A stretch of DNA of 64,000 bases from Romanomermis culicivorax (GCA_963922205.1 CAWUHX010000246.1:310001-374000); one strand, 5' to 3'; positions 32,815 through 44,189 are shown, counted from the stretch's first letter. Numbers and translations: made by a program. Notes: generated by a model not told the origin, from the letters alone.

Positions 32815-34920
32815 AACTGGAATATACTCGATGAAAGTCTTCAACGCTAAAGAAGAGGTGGACAAGGTTGCAACAGGGATGGACAAGAAGTTTCTAACCA
32901 AAAAATACAAAACAATACATTCTCCACCAAACAAAATTGTTAAAATTCTTCACCCAAAAAAAGCGGTTAATTGACATTTTGCCTTTTATTTTATCTTTGA
33001 AAAAGAATATTCTGCAGCTGAGTGCATGCTTCAACCAACACCTACATATGTGTCAAATGAACACATAAGGATACATATGTGTCAAATAGCCATTCTATAG
33101 TATAATTGCATCAAAACCACACTTAGCCATACACATGTAACCATATTAGTGCTTTGATTGGCATGTCAATATTTATATCAAGATCAATATTTGATTAATA
33201 AATGTATTTTGTATGAATATCAAAAATGAATTCTTTGATACCGATCAGATTTTCGGAATTAACTCTGAAAATTGCATATTGAGTACTTCAACTAAAGAAA
33301 ACTTTAATTTCTTGATGAAGTTGAAGTTGCGAATTCATATTTTTAACTCTGCTCAACTGATTGGCTACTTGCATGTTGATTTTGATAAAATCTTTAAATT
33401 TTTCAGCATAGTATTTTTATTTCCTGCCTAGCTTCCAAGCACAGCACACCACAACTAATCTCTCAATGAAACTTTGGCATTTTGAGAATTTCTGTAAGAC
33501 AGATTCATGCTACATTTCTCAAATGATTTCCTGCTTGAGAAATTTAGAAAAAATATTTTTCAGTTTGATGTGCCGAATAATGTTTGCCATTATTTTCAAA
33601 AAAAAGAAGATATTGTGCATGACAAGTAAATTTTGAATCAAATAAAATACGGAAATCAAAAAGCCAAGGAACTTAGAAAGTATCAATATCAAAGTGAAAT
33701 TTCGGCCTCTTTTTGTCAGTAAAGCAAATGTGTCGAATCGGCAGTTGAATATACACATGTGTCAAATCCAGATTTAAGTGCGCATTTGTGTCAGGAGCAC
33801 CCCTGTGTTAAATCCATAGTTATAACTAAAATGTATGTCAGTCAAAACGTTAAGCATATGATCACACTTGTGTCAAATGTATGTGTAAGCATCAACTCGA
33901 CAGATAAGTACAGACGCGTAGTATGTGTAAGTTTTGGCCATCAGGACAATTAAAAGCCTGAAAAAGCATGTACCAGGCAAGAAATTTTGGGAGCCGCATG
34001 CAGATTAAAATAGATTATTTATCCAGAGGCTAGCATGTGTGTAACAAAAAATAGTAAAAATGCTAATTCAATGGGCAAAGAACCAGTTTAATAGAAATTA
34101 AGCAATGCACATTAGCATATATTGTACACCTCAGCATCCAGTTCTTTAGTCATGTAAATTTCATGAGATAAAGTTTATGGGGGTAAGCTAGCCCTACAAG
34201 AGTATAGTTTATCATACATTCTGTAGTTACGGGGCTAAGTTACCACCTGATAACTAATCGATTGTAATTTTTGATCTAAAGTTCGTCATTTAATCGCTCT
34301 TCTATTGAATAGTTAGCACCATCCCATGATAACTTGCAGTATTTACTTTGCCCTTGAATCCTAGGGGTAAGTTACCTCCATTACGGGTTGACTAAATAAT
34401 GTGCATAAGTTACCCCTGTTGGGGTAAGTTACCCTATGATATGTATCCCTGGACAGGAATAAATTACCCTATGAGTGACCAAGATAACCAGACCCAAAAA
34501 GAGAAAAGTCATTATTAATCTTTCAGATGTTTTGAAACTTTATTTGCCGTCTCATGTTTTTATAAATTTATGACCTAATTACCTGCACCAAGGTAACCTG
34601 CGCAAATTCTGAAGGACAAAATATGCCAAAATTTGACCCCAGGAGAGTTGCTGCTGCACGAAGCTGCAGAATATACCTTTTCAAAGATAAAATAAATGGC
34701 AAAATTTCCATTGACCGCTTTTTTGGGTGAAGAATTTAATAAAATTTTTTGGTGGGAAATGTATTGTTTTGTAATTTTTGGGTGGAAACTTCTTTTCCAC
34801 CCCTCTTACAACCTTGTCCGTCCCTTTTATAACTTTTTTCACCTCTTTTTCAGCGTTGAAGACTTTTATCAAGTATATTCTCCTTTTTTCCTGCCCCATC
34901 AGGGCATTTTCCAATAAACT
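32815..34920. mobile_element. 2.1-kb unit flanked by about 200-bp inverted repeats
   Basis: 32815-33020 (AGTCTTCAACGCTAAAGAAG, CACCCAAAAAAAGCGGT, ATTCTGCAGC) is repeated inverted at 34650-34910. The short minus-strand ORF 34681-34914 lies wholly in the right arm. Inside are many GGGGTAAGTTACC words (34180-34460) and the ACATATGTGTCAAAT repeats. No transposase was found. A foldback-type or non-autonomous element is the simplest reading. Confidence 0.5.
33040..33895. repeat. Dispersed short repeat ACATATGTGTCAAAT
   Basis: Variants of ACAYNTGTGTCAAAT occur near 33047, 33074, 33752, 33786 and 33866, clustered in two groups near either end of the 2.1-kb unit. Several are palindromic at CATATG. 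Confidence 0.45.
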
Positions 34921-35179
34921 AGTGCATATTTTAGTTGATACTGTTTCGATGAACTAATATAATCGTAACGGCCCGCTGCAAGTCAAAAAGGTATTTAACA
35001 AGATAATTTCGATGCATATCTCACTTCACACGTGCTGCAAGTTTGCATATTAAGCCTCCAGAATTAGTTTATGTCAATCATAGTTCCTATGTATTACCGC
35101 ATCTAATCCAATTCATGAGAAAGCGAAGAGAACTTAAACGCTATTCTTGTGAGTTTTCCGTGTTCAGACTGTATGAGCT

Positions 35180-35185
35180 TTTATT
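35180..35185 (-). terminator. Polyadenylation signal of the KChIP-like gene
   Basis: AATAAA on the minus strand about 50 nt past the TGA at 35234-35236. Confidence 0.6.
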
Positions 35186-35233
35186 GAACATTTTACATCT
35201 TTCGACAAAATAAAATTCAACATTCGAGTTTGA

Positions 35234-35281
35234 TCAAAAAGTCGTATCAAATATATGCAACGTTTGACATATTGAAGGATC
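35234..35281 (-). CDS. KChIP-like exon 7
   Basis: Acceptor ATTTCAG, phase 0. It encodes DPSICQTLHIFDTTF and TGA, equivalent to the conserved C-terminal helix of KChIP/NCS proteins. Confidence 0.85.
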   Translation of the reverse strand, partial: DPSICQTLHIFDTTF

Positions 35282-35413
35282 CTGAAATAGATAGTCCGAA
35301 TCTGATTGAACAACATTATCGATATTCAAGCATCATTGCAAGTGAATATATAAAACATGACTTTCTCTTTAGCGATAATGTCATTCTGATCTGTGTCTGC
35401 AATAAAAACTTAC

Positions 35414-35476
35414 TTTTAGACAGGTATGCAAAAATTCCGATTTCGTAATGATACCATCTTTATCTTTGTCCATTTT
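35414..35476 (-). CDS. KChIP-like exon 6 (EF-hand 4)
   Basis: Acceptor ACTTATAG and donor GTAAGT. Exactly 21 codons in phase 0, encoding KMDKDKDGIITKSEF with all canonical EF-loop residues. Confidence 0.92.
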
Positions 35477-35593
35477 CTATAAGTACAACATAATCAGGTA
35501 CATAAGTTCTCCTTAGCGTAATTACGGTAAATACGTAAAACCGCATTAATCATCTTTTTCTGGAAGATTAACACTCAAAATAGTGTATCTTAC

Positions 35594-35812
35594 TTCAAAA
35601 ACATAGTTGGCATGTTCGGCTATCAATTTTTGATTACTTTCGACCGATACGACATGGCTATTGCCCATCATCTCGTAGATAGCCGAAATGACGTTGATCA
35701 ATTCGTCCCTAGTGATCTGCCCTTGATTGTGAATATCGTACAATTTGAATATCCAACTTATTTTTTCGTTCAAATCCCCCCTCGATAAAGTTGATATGCC
35801 ATTGACGAATTC
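35594..35812 (-). CDS. KChIP-like exon 5 (EF-hand 3)
   Basis: Acceptor CTGTTAG and donor GAA|GTAAGA; 73 codons. It begins EFVNGISTLSRGDL, contains the FKLYDIHNQG loop and ISAIYEMMGN, and ends EHANYVFE leading into EF4. Confidence 0.92.
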
Positions 35813-37133
35813 CTAACAGGAAACCATTTTTTATCTTGTACTTTATCGTATAGTTGAGCAAACATTTCAGCCGAATTTCTTGTAGGGGCTAATCCAGGAA
35901 TGACACGCCAAAAAAACTTGTAGTAACTTCAGTACACTATTCTGTTCGTCAGATATCCTATGCACTCGAGTTTCTCACCGTAAAATTTCGTATTCATAGT
36001 TGCAGTGAGCTGTACTCAGCTATAGTAAACCACTGCTTTTTATGTAAATTTTTGCTTCAAACTATTAAATTCTGCTTTTGCAATGTAAGCTTACTGTAAA
36101 GACACTTCACAATGAATGAAACATAGAACGTTTGCTTTCTGAGCTAAAACAGTTAATTTTGACAATCATAAGGAAATGTATTGGTTCCATGAGTATTTAC
36201 GATTTTTGAGTGCTGGAGCTTAACTTTACTCAAAACTGAATGGAATCAAATCTTCACAAATAACGATCTCATTTAGCATTTTGCATCCGGGACTAGACTC
36301 CAGCGGTTTTCCTCAAATTTGTTGATTTCTTTGAAACCTGTCCAAAATAATCCACGAAAGACCCATAATCGGTTTTGCATGAGGTTATGTCAAACTGCCT
36401 ATGAATTTTGAAAATGTATGAACTTCAGACTACAGTAATTTTGTCATCGTGCCCAGTTCTTATAGTTCATTAAAATGAGCCTATCAACTACAGTCAATTT
36501 CGAAAAAAGGTGTCAGCAAATGTAATGAGTAGGTGCCCAACCATCTTTTTGCGTTCCATGACAAAAATGGAGTATAGTTGATTGAAAACATCCGCAAAAC
36601 GCAGTCTTTATATGCACCTTCACAGTACTTGTCGACTCCTAAACTATTTAGAATCCACATGAATGAATTGACCTGAGCCCAACCATGCTGTGATAGACGT
36701 AATTTAAACTATTATCTGTGGTTTGTTTTTCTTGGAAATTTTAAAAATTATCCGGTGAGATAAGTGTTGATCTATTTTTTACAAGAAACCGTATACAAAA
36801 TGAATCGAAATTTGTGAGCATACTCAACTAACTTACTACAGCTTTTGTGTGAAAAGTCCTATAGTAAAAGCATATGGAAACGATTTTAACGACTATTAAT
36901 TTTTGTTGTTTTCCAATTTAGAAGCATCGGGAAAACCGAAACGGAATAAGGAAAACCGAGTAATTAAAATATTGGCTAAAAAATCGCCAGCTCAAAGCTG
37001 TATGACTTAAAATTCAAATAATGGTTAATTTACTTCAGTCCTTGTGAGCATTATAGAAATTATGTCTGATTGAATAATTTTGACGTTTATGCATCATTGC
37101 TTAAAATATTTATATAATTTAACCACAGCTCAC

Positions 37134-37204
37134 TTCGAAATTTATTTGACCATCGCCGTCGGTATCGAACGTTTGAAACACAAATTTCGCGTACTTCCCT
37201 GGAT
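37134..37204 (-). CDS. KChIP-like exon 4 (EF-hand 2)
   Basis: Acceptor TTTTTTAG and donor GAA|GTGAGC. Its first two bases complete Asp after exon 3. Encodes PGKYAKFVFQTFDTDGDGQI, the EF2 loop. Confidence 0.9.
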
Positions 37205-37339
37205 CTAAAAAACGGGGTCAACGTTTAAAAAATGCGTATGACGGCCCTGGTCTCATGGAAAATCTATTTTGAGCATGATGCTGCAGCCTTCAAAAAGTCA
37301 TTTCAGATCAGTCTCGTCGTGAGACCAAATGAAGTTTGG

Positions 37340-37385
37340 TCTTGAAGTTTGGAGTTGAGACAAATCCTAACTCCAAACTTCAAGA
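37340..37385. other. Perfect 17-bp hairpin in KChIP intron 3
   Basis: TCTTGAAGTTTGGAGTT (37340-37356) is followed, after a 12-nt loop, by its exact complement (37369-37385). A partial direct copy, GAAGTTTGGTCTT, precedes it at 37331. It lies in the intron between exons 3 and 4. It could be a tiny MITE, a structured intron element or a small-RNA precursor; nothing further supports any of these. Confidence 0.6.
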
Positions 37386-37757
37386 CTTACCTTTCAAATA
37401 TACATGGTTTCTTATTCAGCGTTTCCGGGGCCTACACATTACTTTGAAGATATTCCAGCATCTCATTAGACTGGAAGACTTTATGAATCAGGTATGTCGT
37501 CGTAAATCATAATAAACGATGGTCTATTCTGCATTAAATTCTTGTAAATGAAAAAAATGATGAAAATGGATTATTTTCGCCGAAAGAAATGTTTTTATTA
37601 TAGATTTTTGACTGTAAAAGGGTAGTTGAGTTTGCTCACAAATTTTCAATCATGGTTTTGCAGAAAATTGGAAAGATATGAAATCGTACCTGCTTTTCCT
37701 TTTCATTAATTAGAAGCTCAATAAAAACTGACTATAACTGCTCAAATGTGTCCTCAC

Positions 37758-37827
37758 CTCCTTGCGGGAAAAACTCTGAATAAATTTCCTTGAATTGATT
37801 CCAACTGACGATCCCTGTCGGACATCC
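37758..37827 (-). CDS. KChIP-like exon 3 (degenerate EF-hand 1)
   Basis: Acceptor GTTTTCTAG and donor G|GTGAGG. Encodes GCPTGIVSWNQFKEIYSEFF then PQG. The Cys-Pro in the loop is the usual inactive first EF-hand of this family. Confidence 0.92.
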
Positions 37828-37886
37828 CTAGAAAACGGCGACTAGTTAGTATACATCATTTGATTCTTTGATGAATAGCAAGTAAC

Positions 37887-38011
37887 TTGTTTGAATCCTC
37901 TGTACATCATCTGCAGCTCTTTTCGACTAAAATTAGTGGATTGGCATAACATGTCCAAACTCTCCGGTTTGTGCCTTGCGATTTGAACGTCCAAGTCTTC
38001 GACTTCATATT
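37887..38011 (-). CDS. KChIP-like exon 2
   Basis: Acceptor TTCTGTACAG and donor CAA|GTTACT (weak but frame-keeping). Encodes YEVEDLDVQIARHKPESLDM and the NFSRKELQMMYRGFKQ helix. An alternative upstream acceptor (CTTCTCAG near 38146) would add a longer N-terminus but does not match the phase of exon 1. Confidence 0.88.
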
Positions 38012-38489
38012 CTGTACAGAAATCAAAGGATGTACTGATATCGAACACAGAAGGCGTAGAATTCGTGGTAATAGTCACACATGCTGCGTATAAGTCATCA
38101 ACAAGTATGAGCATGTCTTCTGGTAAGTTACAACGATAATACGTACTGAGAAGAAAATCAGTTAAGTTGTCATGCTAAAATAAAAGCGATGCTATGTTAC
38201 AGATGATAAATATTGTATTTTAGAATACAAGATGCAAAACAGAAAATTATTAGAAAAAATATTTCAACTCACCCATGTGTTGCAAAACACGAAAAATGCA
38301 GACCTTATTCAGAAATACGCAAAACATAAAAGTCATGCTTTTTTGTGACGTGCTACAAGAATTGAAAAAAATGCGAATTATTCTCGAGGGTACAATCAAT
38401 AACATTTAGTTTTGTAGCGAATAACACAGTCATTGTCCGGAAGCTGATAATTTATCCAGGAATGACCAAATACTATCCCTGAGGCTTAC

Positions 38490-38532
38490 TTTTGGACATC
38501 ATTTTCATAAATCCCGCTTTACCGTCCGCCAT
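38490..38532 (-). CDS. KChIP-like exon 1 with start codon
   Basis: The ATG at 38532-38530 opens MADGKAGFMKMMSK, and the donor A|GTAAGC has the phase required by exon 2. Variable N-termini are normal in this family, so other first exons may exist. Confidence 0.7.
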
Positions 38533-38746
38533 TATTGTTAAGCGACACACAGGGATGTGTTATAATACGGAAAGAAAATTTCTATAGACTAACGATTCAT
38601 TTTTCTAAAGGAAATTATATTGGAGTTCCTTTTTCTCGAGAAATAGATCGCAAAAAAGTCGCCCAAGAACGAAGGATGAAAAGAAACACGACACTAGAAC
38701 TCCGGTTTATCAAACGCAAATGATCAGCGAAAGCGTTTTTTGCAAG

Positions 38747-38811
38747 ACTAAAAAAGATGACAGTTTGCAGCTTCAGCTAGATAACGGGTATCATTTGGGA
38801 TTTTCGACCAA
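38747..38811 (+). CDS. Candidate exon of an unidentified plus-strand gene
   Basis: A 21-codon open stretch (KKDDSLQLQLDNGYHLGFST) between a plausible acceptor TTTTTTGCAAG and a consensus donor AA|GTAAGG. It lies 215 bp from the KChIP start codon in divergent orientation. No homologue recognised. It may belong with the exons at 40581 and 40820. Confidence 0.3.
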
Positions 38812-39096
38812 GTAAGGAGTTCAATTATATATGACGAAGCGGTAGTAATGAAAAAACCATTGTTAGTGAGGCTAGAAATGAAATGCTTCAGTTGAAACTT
38901 TCGAATCAGTTACTGTAGGGTCCTGTACGAATGCTGGATAAATGCTAGACTTGGGCAAAATTTTGATTTAGCCCGCCTTATCTAGTTCGTAGTTTGTTCA
39001 GAACTTTAGAGAGCACGGGTGAAGTTCCGATTGCTATTCCAAAAGATCTGTCAGATAAAAACTTTTGCATGCCATTTCTTTAGAAAAAGAACTATT

Positions 39097-39456
39097 TCAG
39101 AGGTAACCTATTTTTTTCTGTGATTTTGCGATTATATTCGCGTTGAATCGGGAAGCTCGAGGTTCAATTTTTTTAAATGATGAATTTTTCATTTGGTCGA
39201 GTACATCGCTGATCATTCGACTGTGGCCTTCGATAACATTCGAAAAAACGGCACCAACAATTGGAAGCAGAACGCAATTTGAAAATACAATAATGAAAAA
39301 GCGGGTAGTGCAAGACATTTGCATAACATGCGATTTGAAACTGCCTGAAGTAATGAGAATCGCCTCTAAGGCTTCTTCGACGGTGCTTACAGGTAGACGG
39401 ATGCACAAATGCTGCATGTGGCCTGAAATAGTTGAGCATAGGAAATGCTTAAACAT
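39097..39456 (-). CDS. Candidate exon(s), membrane-protein-like, unidentified
   Basis: The minus-strand frame has one strong hydrophobic segment (RFFIIVFSNCVLLPIVGAVF) followed by a charged region. Consensus splice signals occur on the same strand: TATTTCAG and CATTACTTCAG acceptors and a CCT|GTAAGC donor, so the region may hold two short exons rather than one. It lies upstream of the KChIP gene on the same strand. No family assigned. Confidence 0.25.
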   Translation of the reverse strand: MFKHFLCSTISGHMQHLCIRLPVSTVEEALEAILITSGSFKSHVMQMSCTTRFFIIVFSNCVLLPIVGAVFSNVIEGHSRMISDVLDQMKNSSFKKIEPRASRFNANIIAKSQKKIGYL

Positions 39457-40580
39457 AGGCCAGTTTTTTGGTGGAAAAAGTAGTCCAACTGAGCATCGAA
39501 CTTAAGTAGTAGGGTTGATAGCCTGGAATACTATCGTTACACGTTTTTCCAGAAAGTAACAAATCAAACAATGAAGAACAACGCATCCATTCCATGTTAT
39601 CTATTATCTGCATGATCAGTCATCTGTACGAACGTCTCATCATCCGGCGTCGCAGCACCATTTATCCTATCGCCATCCGCCATCCCTATTCACAAAAAAC
39701 GCCGGACAACCACCACTATCCGTTAAACTTGCCATCATTCCTCGTCATTCATCATAGTCCTGCATCATAGTCCTTGCTGTCCAGCACGGCCTATATTGCC
39801 GCTGCAAGAATAATCTATACAGAAAATGAGCAAGAGGGAAAAATCCTGCCTGACGAACCACGTCAAGACTATTTGCATACTGTAAAAATGTCTATAAATA
39901 ACCTAAAGTTCTTCCTTTGTATAAAAATGATTAAAATCACTGAAAATATCTATAGTTCCCCCAATCAGACCGGGGTAAAGGATACAGTTTATTCCGTTAT
40001 TTGATTCATTTAGCATCACGTAGAGCACTGCTGAAAGTAGGGAAATGATTATTATCACAAAGATGATATTAATTTTTGAAAAGAATTGAGATTGAAAAAC
40101 CTGCATTGATGCAAATTGAAGGGTACTTGAAACAAAAACTTGTCACATACAAAGTCCCACATACTTAAATTCTTACTTTGCAAATGGGTGCATGAGACAA
40201 ACACATTGAAGGTTTACAAGTCTGTAATTTTCATACGAGTGTGGACACTGGCTTTTTCTAGAAATTACGCATTAAATTCATTCAATTTCAAGATTGAAAA
40301 ATGAAAATATGCTCAGATTGATGTAAATGGAAAAATTTTCCATCTGTAGCTCACAAGACAAAATAAATGTGGATTGAACCTTATCTAACTTCACTAGAGC
40401 TATCTGGAAGTATAGATTGGGCTCAGTCTAAATGATTTTACATAGAATAGTCGATTCTTCTATTCAATCTCGCTGGAGACGAAGAGGGTGTTGTGTAAGA
40501 TTAACTATTCGATGAGGTAAGCTAGTAGTATATGACAATTATATAAGGATTTTCTATTTGTTTTTGGGATGCATATGTAG

Positions 40581-40683
40581 GAATTGATCAAAAGGACATT
40601 CTCAATCGATTCACTGCTCTAAGTACGAAAAAGGGCAAAGCTGTATTTAGAAATCAATCATTGGAGAAAACTTTTCGTAAACG
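40581..40683 (+). CDS. Candidate penultimate exon of an unidentified plus-strand gene
   Basis: Acceptor ATATGTAG and donor CG|GTTACA, phase 2 out. Encodes IDQKDILNRFTALSTKKGKA and LEKTFRKR. The phase fits the next candidate exon at 40820. No homologue recognised. Confidence 0.35.
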
Positions 40684-40819
40684 GTTACAAATAAACCTCG
40701 AACCCCAAACCATTGAAAAATAGATAATTTAAATTCTCGTCTAATTTTGGACACTAACAACGCTGGCAAAAAAAGTGATAATAATACTTTTTATTTATCA
40801 AAACCTCTAATTTTTCCAG

Positions 40820-41000
40820 CAGCTCAGAAGTTGGACTAGTACAGTTAATTCTAAAGCCGCCAACAGCTTTGAATGGGAGCACTGTGGGATTCGTGCAAAG
40901 GGAACACGAATTCAAAGGGCATTTCATGACAGAAATGGAGGAATCTGGAAGTTTGGTTGATAAATTGCATGCAGATCTGGCGATACAACATTTGGAATGA
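40820..41000 (+). CDS. Candidate last exon of an unidentified plus-strand gene
   Basis: Acceptor TAATTTTTCCAG. One base completes the codon from 40683, then 59 codons to TGA at 40998-41000. Composition is protein-like (GLVQLILKPPTALNGSTVGF, HFMTEMEESGSLVDKL). No polyadenylation signal was seen before the Tc1 element at 41208. Function unknown. Confidence 0.4.
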
Positions 41001-41207
41001 ATCATGGGTATTGCTACGTAGATGTACAATACACCTATCTACCGTTTGATAAAAGCCTATTAGCTGTCCTTTTGTGGTTTCCAACAGGTAGAATAGTCCC
41101 TCTTAAAAGTAAAGAATACTGTGAGAATCATTGGTAATAAGCTATCAACCCCTGTTCATGATAACAATGGATACAACTGGACCGGAAGCCAGCACAACAC
41201 GCATATA

Positions 41208-42582
41208 CAGTCATGTGAAAAAGTTTCCGACAGTCTGCATATTTTTTACCATTTTGAGCATGTTTACATTATCTAAAGTACTTATGTGTGTAAACTGAAG
41301 TATGAGTCCGTTGCATGCACTTTGGGGTTTTAAATATCGCTCAACACAAAAACATCGTTCATTTTGGTCTCGCATCAGTCCTTTTATGAGAAAAATGGGC
41401 AGAAATAAGAGCATTTCGCCAATAAAATGTGCCAGAATTGTTGCTTTGTTCATTGATGTGAAACTTTCAAAGAGTGAAATTTCAAGACGTGAAAATGTTC
41501 CTAGAACAACTGTGACTGACACTATTACCAGATATTGAACAACCGGGTCATACAGAGATGGTGTAAGGAGTGGACGTCCTCAGAAATTTTCCAACATTAC
41601 ACACCATTGGCTTTTATGAAAAATTGAAGAAAACCGGCAGTTATAAGGCTCCGAACTTGGAGATCAACTTGGAAATGGCAGTGGAGTATCTGTTCATTCA
41701 TTAACTATTCATAGATTTCTTATCAGAGCTGAATTTGAAAGGGGAGTCACTGTACAAAAGTCATTCATTAGTGGAGCTAACCATCAAAAACGCTTGAATT
41801 TCGCCCGCTGTTATCTTCCATGGAGTTTCGCCAGCTAATTAGTCAGACGTTTTGTGGTCAGATGAATCAAAGTTTGAGTATTTTGATTGGAGAACACGTG
41901 TCTATTTTCATCGTCGCCCAGAGGAATGGTATCCTGTTAAATGTATGGTTGGAACTGTAAAACAAGAGGGTGGTGGAGTGCTAGTCTGGCGATGATTTGG
42001 GGCCAATGGTGTTGAGGATCTTGTTTTAATTCCAAAATATACCAAATTTACTGCTGTGGCCCACATTGAATTACTCAGGAATCATCTGCAAGCTTCGGTA
42101 GATCATCTGTACCATTGTGTGCCACTTCGAATTGGATTTATCAATAAGATACTGATCTAAAGCATTCTGCAAAGTTAATGAAAAAATTTTTCACTGATGT
42201 AGGGATTTCAGTCTTGGAATGGCCTCCCCAATCGCTGGATTTGAATCTAATCGAGAGTTTATGGAAGATGTTGAAAGAATTTGTCATTTGCATTAACTTC
42301 CATGCCAGAAATGAATGGTAAATGAAGGAAAAATAGGTAAAAGTTTGGTACACAATAATCGTCGCATCTTTGAAAAAGTTAGTTTCCTCAATGCCAGATC
42401 GATTAGCAGCGGTAATTGCTGCAAATAGTTATTAAATTAAATATTAAAAGTGTTTTATGATTGATAGTAAAGCTTTAGAAATAGTTGCACTTTATGATCT
42501 TTGCTCATCTTAATTAGAATAACATTAAAAGTCACAAAATGTTGAAAATGCTCACCCTGTCAGAAACTTTCGCATATCACTG
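41208..42582 (+). mobile_element. Tc1/mariner element, TA target site
   Basis: The termini CAGTCATGTGAAAAAGTTTC and GAAACTTTCGCATATCACTG are inverted and flanked by TA at 41206-41207 and 42583-42584. 1375 bp, the usual size for Tc1-like elements. It contains a decayed transposase. Confidence 0.85.
41394..42420 (+). pseudogene. Tc1-like transposase, multiply disrupted
   Basis: It starts MGRNKSISPIKCARIVALF with the helix-turn-helix that follows (SKSEISRRENVPRTTV). Later pieces show LWSDESKFEYFDW (first catalytic Asp region), GGVLVW, and EWPPQSLDLNLIESLW (third catalytic block), in several frames with many stops. The middle QD..PKHSAK block is frameshifted near 42140. Inactive. Confidence 0.8.
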
Positions 42583-42599
42583 TATGTCTTTCCAGAGCC

Positions 42600-43740
42600 C
42601 GTGAAAATTAAGACTTATTCATACAATCATGTCATTTATGTTCAAATCATGGAACGTTACGTTTTTTCAATTTTCATCACTTCGAAAAATACGAAGAAAA
42701 ATTTTCTCTATGATTCTGTAAATCCTTGTATTTTAAAACCCCTTATAGAAAACCACTAGTATAAAAAAATTACCATAAAAACTGAGAAACTAAGTCAGAA
42801 TGTAAAAAATTGCAACTATTCAAAATCGTGATAAAGTCAGCAAATAACTGATAAAAGTTGCTGTAAATACTGCAAAATCATAGAAAGTAAACAAATACTT
42901 GAGAAAAATTGTCTTAAGATGTAGAAAATCACAGAAAAGAACAAATAACATAGAAAATGTGCAATAAAACATGAAAAATTATTAAAAAAAATTTGCGAAT
43001 AATAGATAAAATTTGCATAGAGTGTGCAAAATTTGCAATGAAATATGCAGAATTCGTAATACAATATGCAACATTTGCAATACGATATGCAAAATTGTGA
43101 TAAATATAAAAATAATCAAGAATTTAGAGTATCACTTTGAAATTTGAAAATAATAAAGATATAGAGCAGAAAATACGAAAAACAATGACAAAATGACCAA
43201 ATAACGTATGCAAATCACAATAAATTTAGTAAGTAATAGATGAAAAACCTATGAAACAGAAAATCATAATAAAATCAAAAAAAATAGAAAGGATGCAAAA
43301 TCTTGAGTAAATTAATATACAATAATAAAAAAGCAAAGAATATACAAAATCATAGTCAATGGAATAAATCATAGAAAAAAAATGCAAAAATATGGTAATT
43401 CCCTCAGAGTGCATTGAAAATAGACACAAAAGGAGCACATAATGGTGGAAAAAGCATGGGATGAAATTGAAAAAATGTTAAAGAGAATACTCACATGCGG
43501 CAAAAATGTGAGGAAATAGCCTGCTCGACAAAACTCAAAACATATTAATCTTTTCATCGACACGCCAAATGGCCTTGATCACATAACAGATAATAGTAGA
43601 AATAAGTGCACACATGTTTTAAATAATTCATTAGAATCTGCAAAACGACCTTGAAGTGATATAACCTCATTGTAGTTAAATGCTAGAGTGAAAACGAATT
43701 CTGGTTTTGTGATACACATGCAAATAGTCTTGTGACTCCT
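42600..43740. other. A-rich degenerate repeat tract, no gene
   Basis: From about 42780 to 43560 the plus strand is A-rich with repeated words such as AAAATTTGCAA, ATATGCAAAATTG and AAATCATA. The minus-strand Phe/Tyr/Ile-rich ORFs here are products of that composition. Confidence 0.5.
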
Positions 43741-44189
43741 CATGCTAAAATCATGTACTATTGCTCTCTTTCTCCATAAATATACCTTCTTTCGGCAGCA
43801 AGGATGTGGTAGGGCGATGACAGGACGACGGCTGGACGACGATGGCAGGATGATGGCTGGTCGTGTGGATAATATGAATCACGTGGTAGGAACGACCCTT
43901 GAGCGCGCCAAAGGACGAAAGAAGTGGGAGCAAAGATGTGATCAATCTTACATTGTTTGTTACTTTGTTGCTGAAACCGTTTAGTGGTAATCCCCCAAAA
44001 TACCAATCTCACAACCATATCTCGACGCTCACGAGAACAACTTTTTCTGCCAGAAAACTGGCCCATGCTTAACAATTGCTGTCCACGGTAACACCCTTAA
44101 CTACTCCTGTGCATTTGCTCAGATCAAAATACACCGATGTGTGACAATGCTCAGGACAAGGTCTGTAAAAGTTCTAGCTTGATTTGATA

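Larger units (their letters stand above)
35234..38532 (-). other. Gene span: KChIP-like neuronal calcium sensor, complete
   Basis: Seven exons (38532-38490, 38011-37887, 37827-37758, 37204-37134, 35812-35594, 35476-35414, 35281-35234) join in phase to 212 codons plus stop. The product has RHKPESLDML, ELQMMYRGFK, then a degenerate first EF-hand (GCPTG), FFPQGD, EF2 loop DTDGDGQINFEE (about 93-104), SRGDLNEKISWIFKLYD, EF3 loop DIHNQGQITRDE (129-140), and EF4 loop DKDKDGIITKSE (179-190). This order and spacing are those of KChIP/NCS proteins, calcium-binding cytoplasmic subunits of Kv4 channels. EF3 lacks the usual acidic residues at its third and fifth positions. The N-terminus MADGK lacks a myristoylation Gly at position 2. 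The C-terminal DPSI is more NCS-1-like, so family membership is firm and subtype less so. Confidence 0.92.

Noticed and set aside
38012-38146. Longer KChIP exon 2 starting at the CTTCTCAG acceptor near 38146
   Set aside because: Phase does not fit exon 1, and the added residues have no family similarity; kept only as a possible alternative first-exon form.
42837-43563. Phe/Tyr/Ile/Cys-rich minus-strand ORFs that look like membrane proteins
   Set aside because: Caused by an A-rich degenerate repeat tract; no splice sites or conserved motifs.
43742-44075. ORFs on both strands with ACGACGG / GATGGCAGG repeats
   Set aside because: Short direct repeats of GGACGACG and GATGGC create open frames on both strands; no domain.
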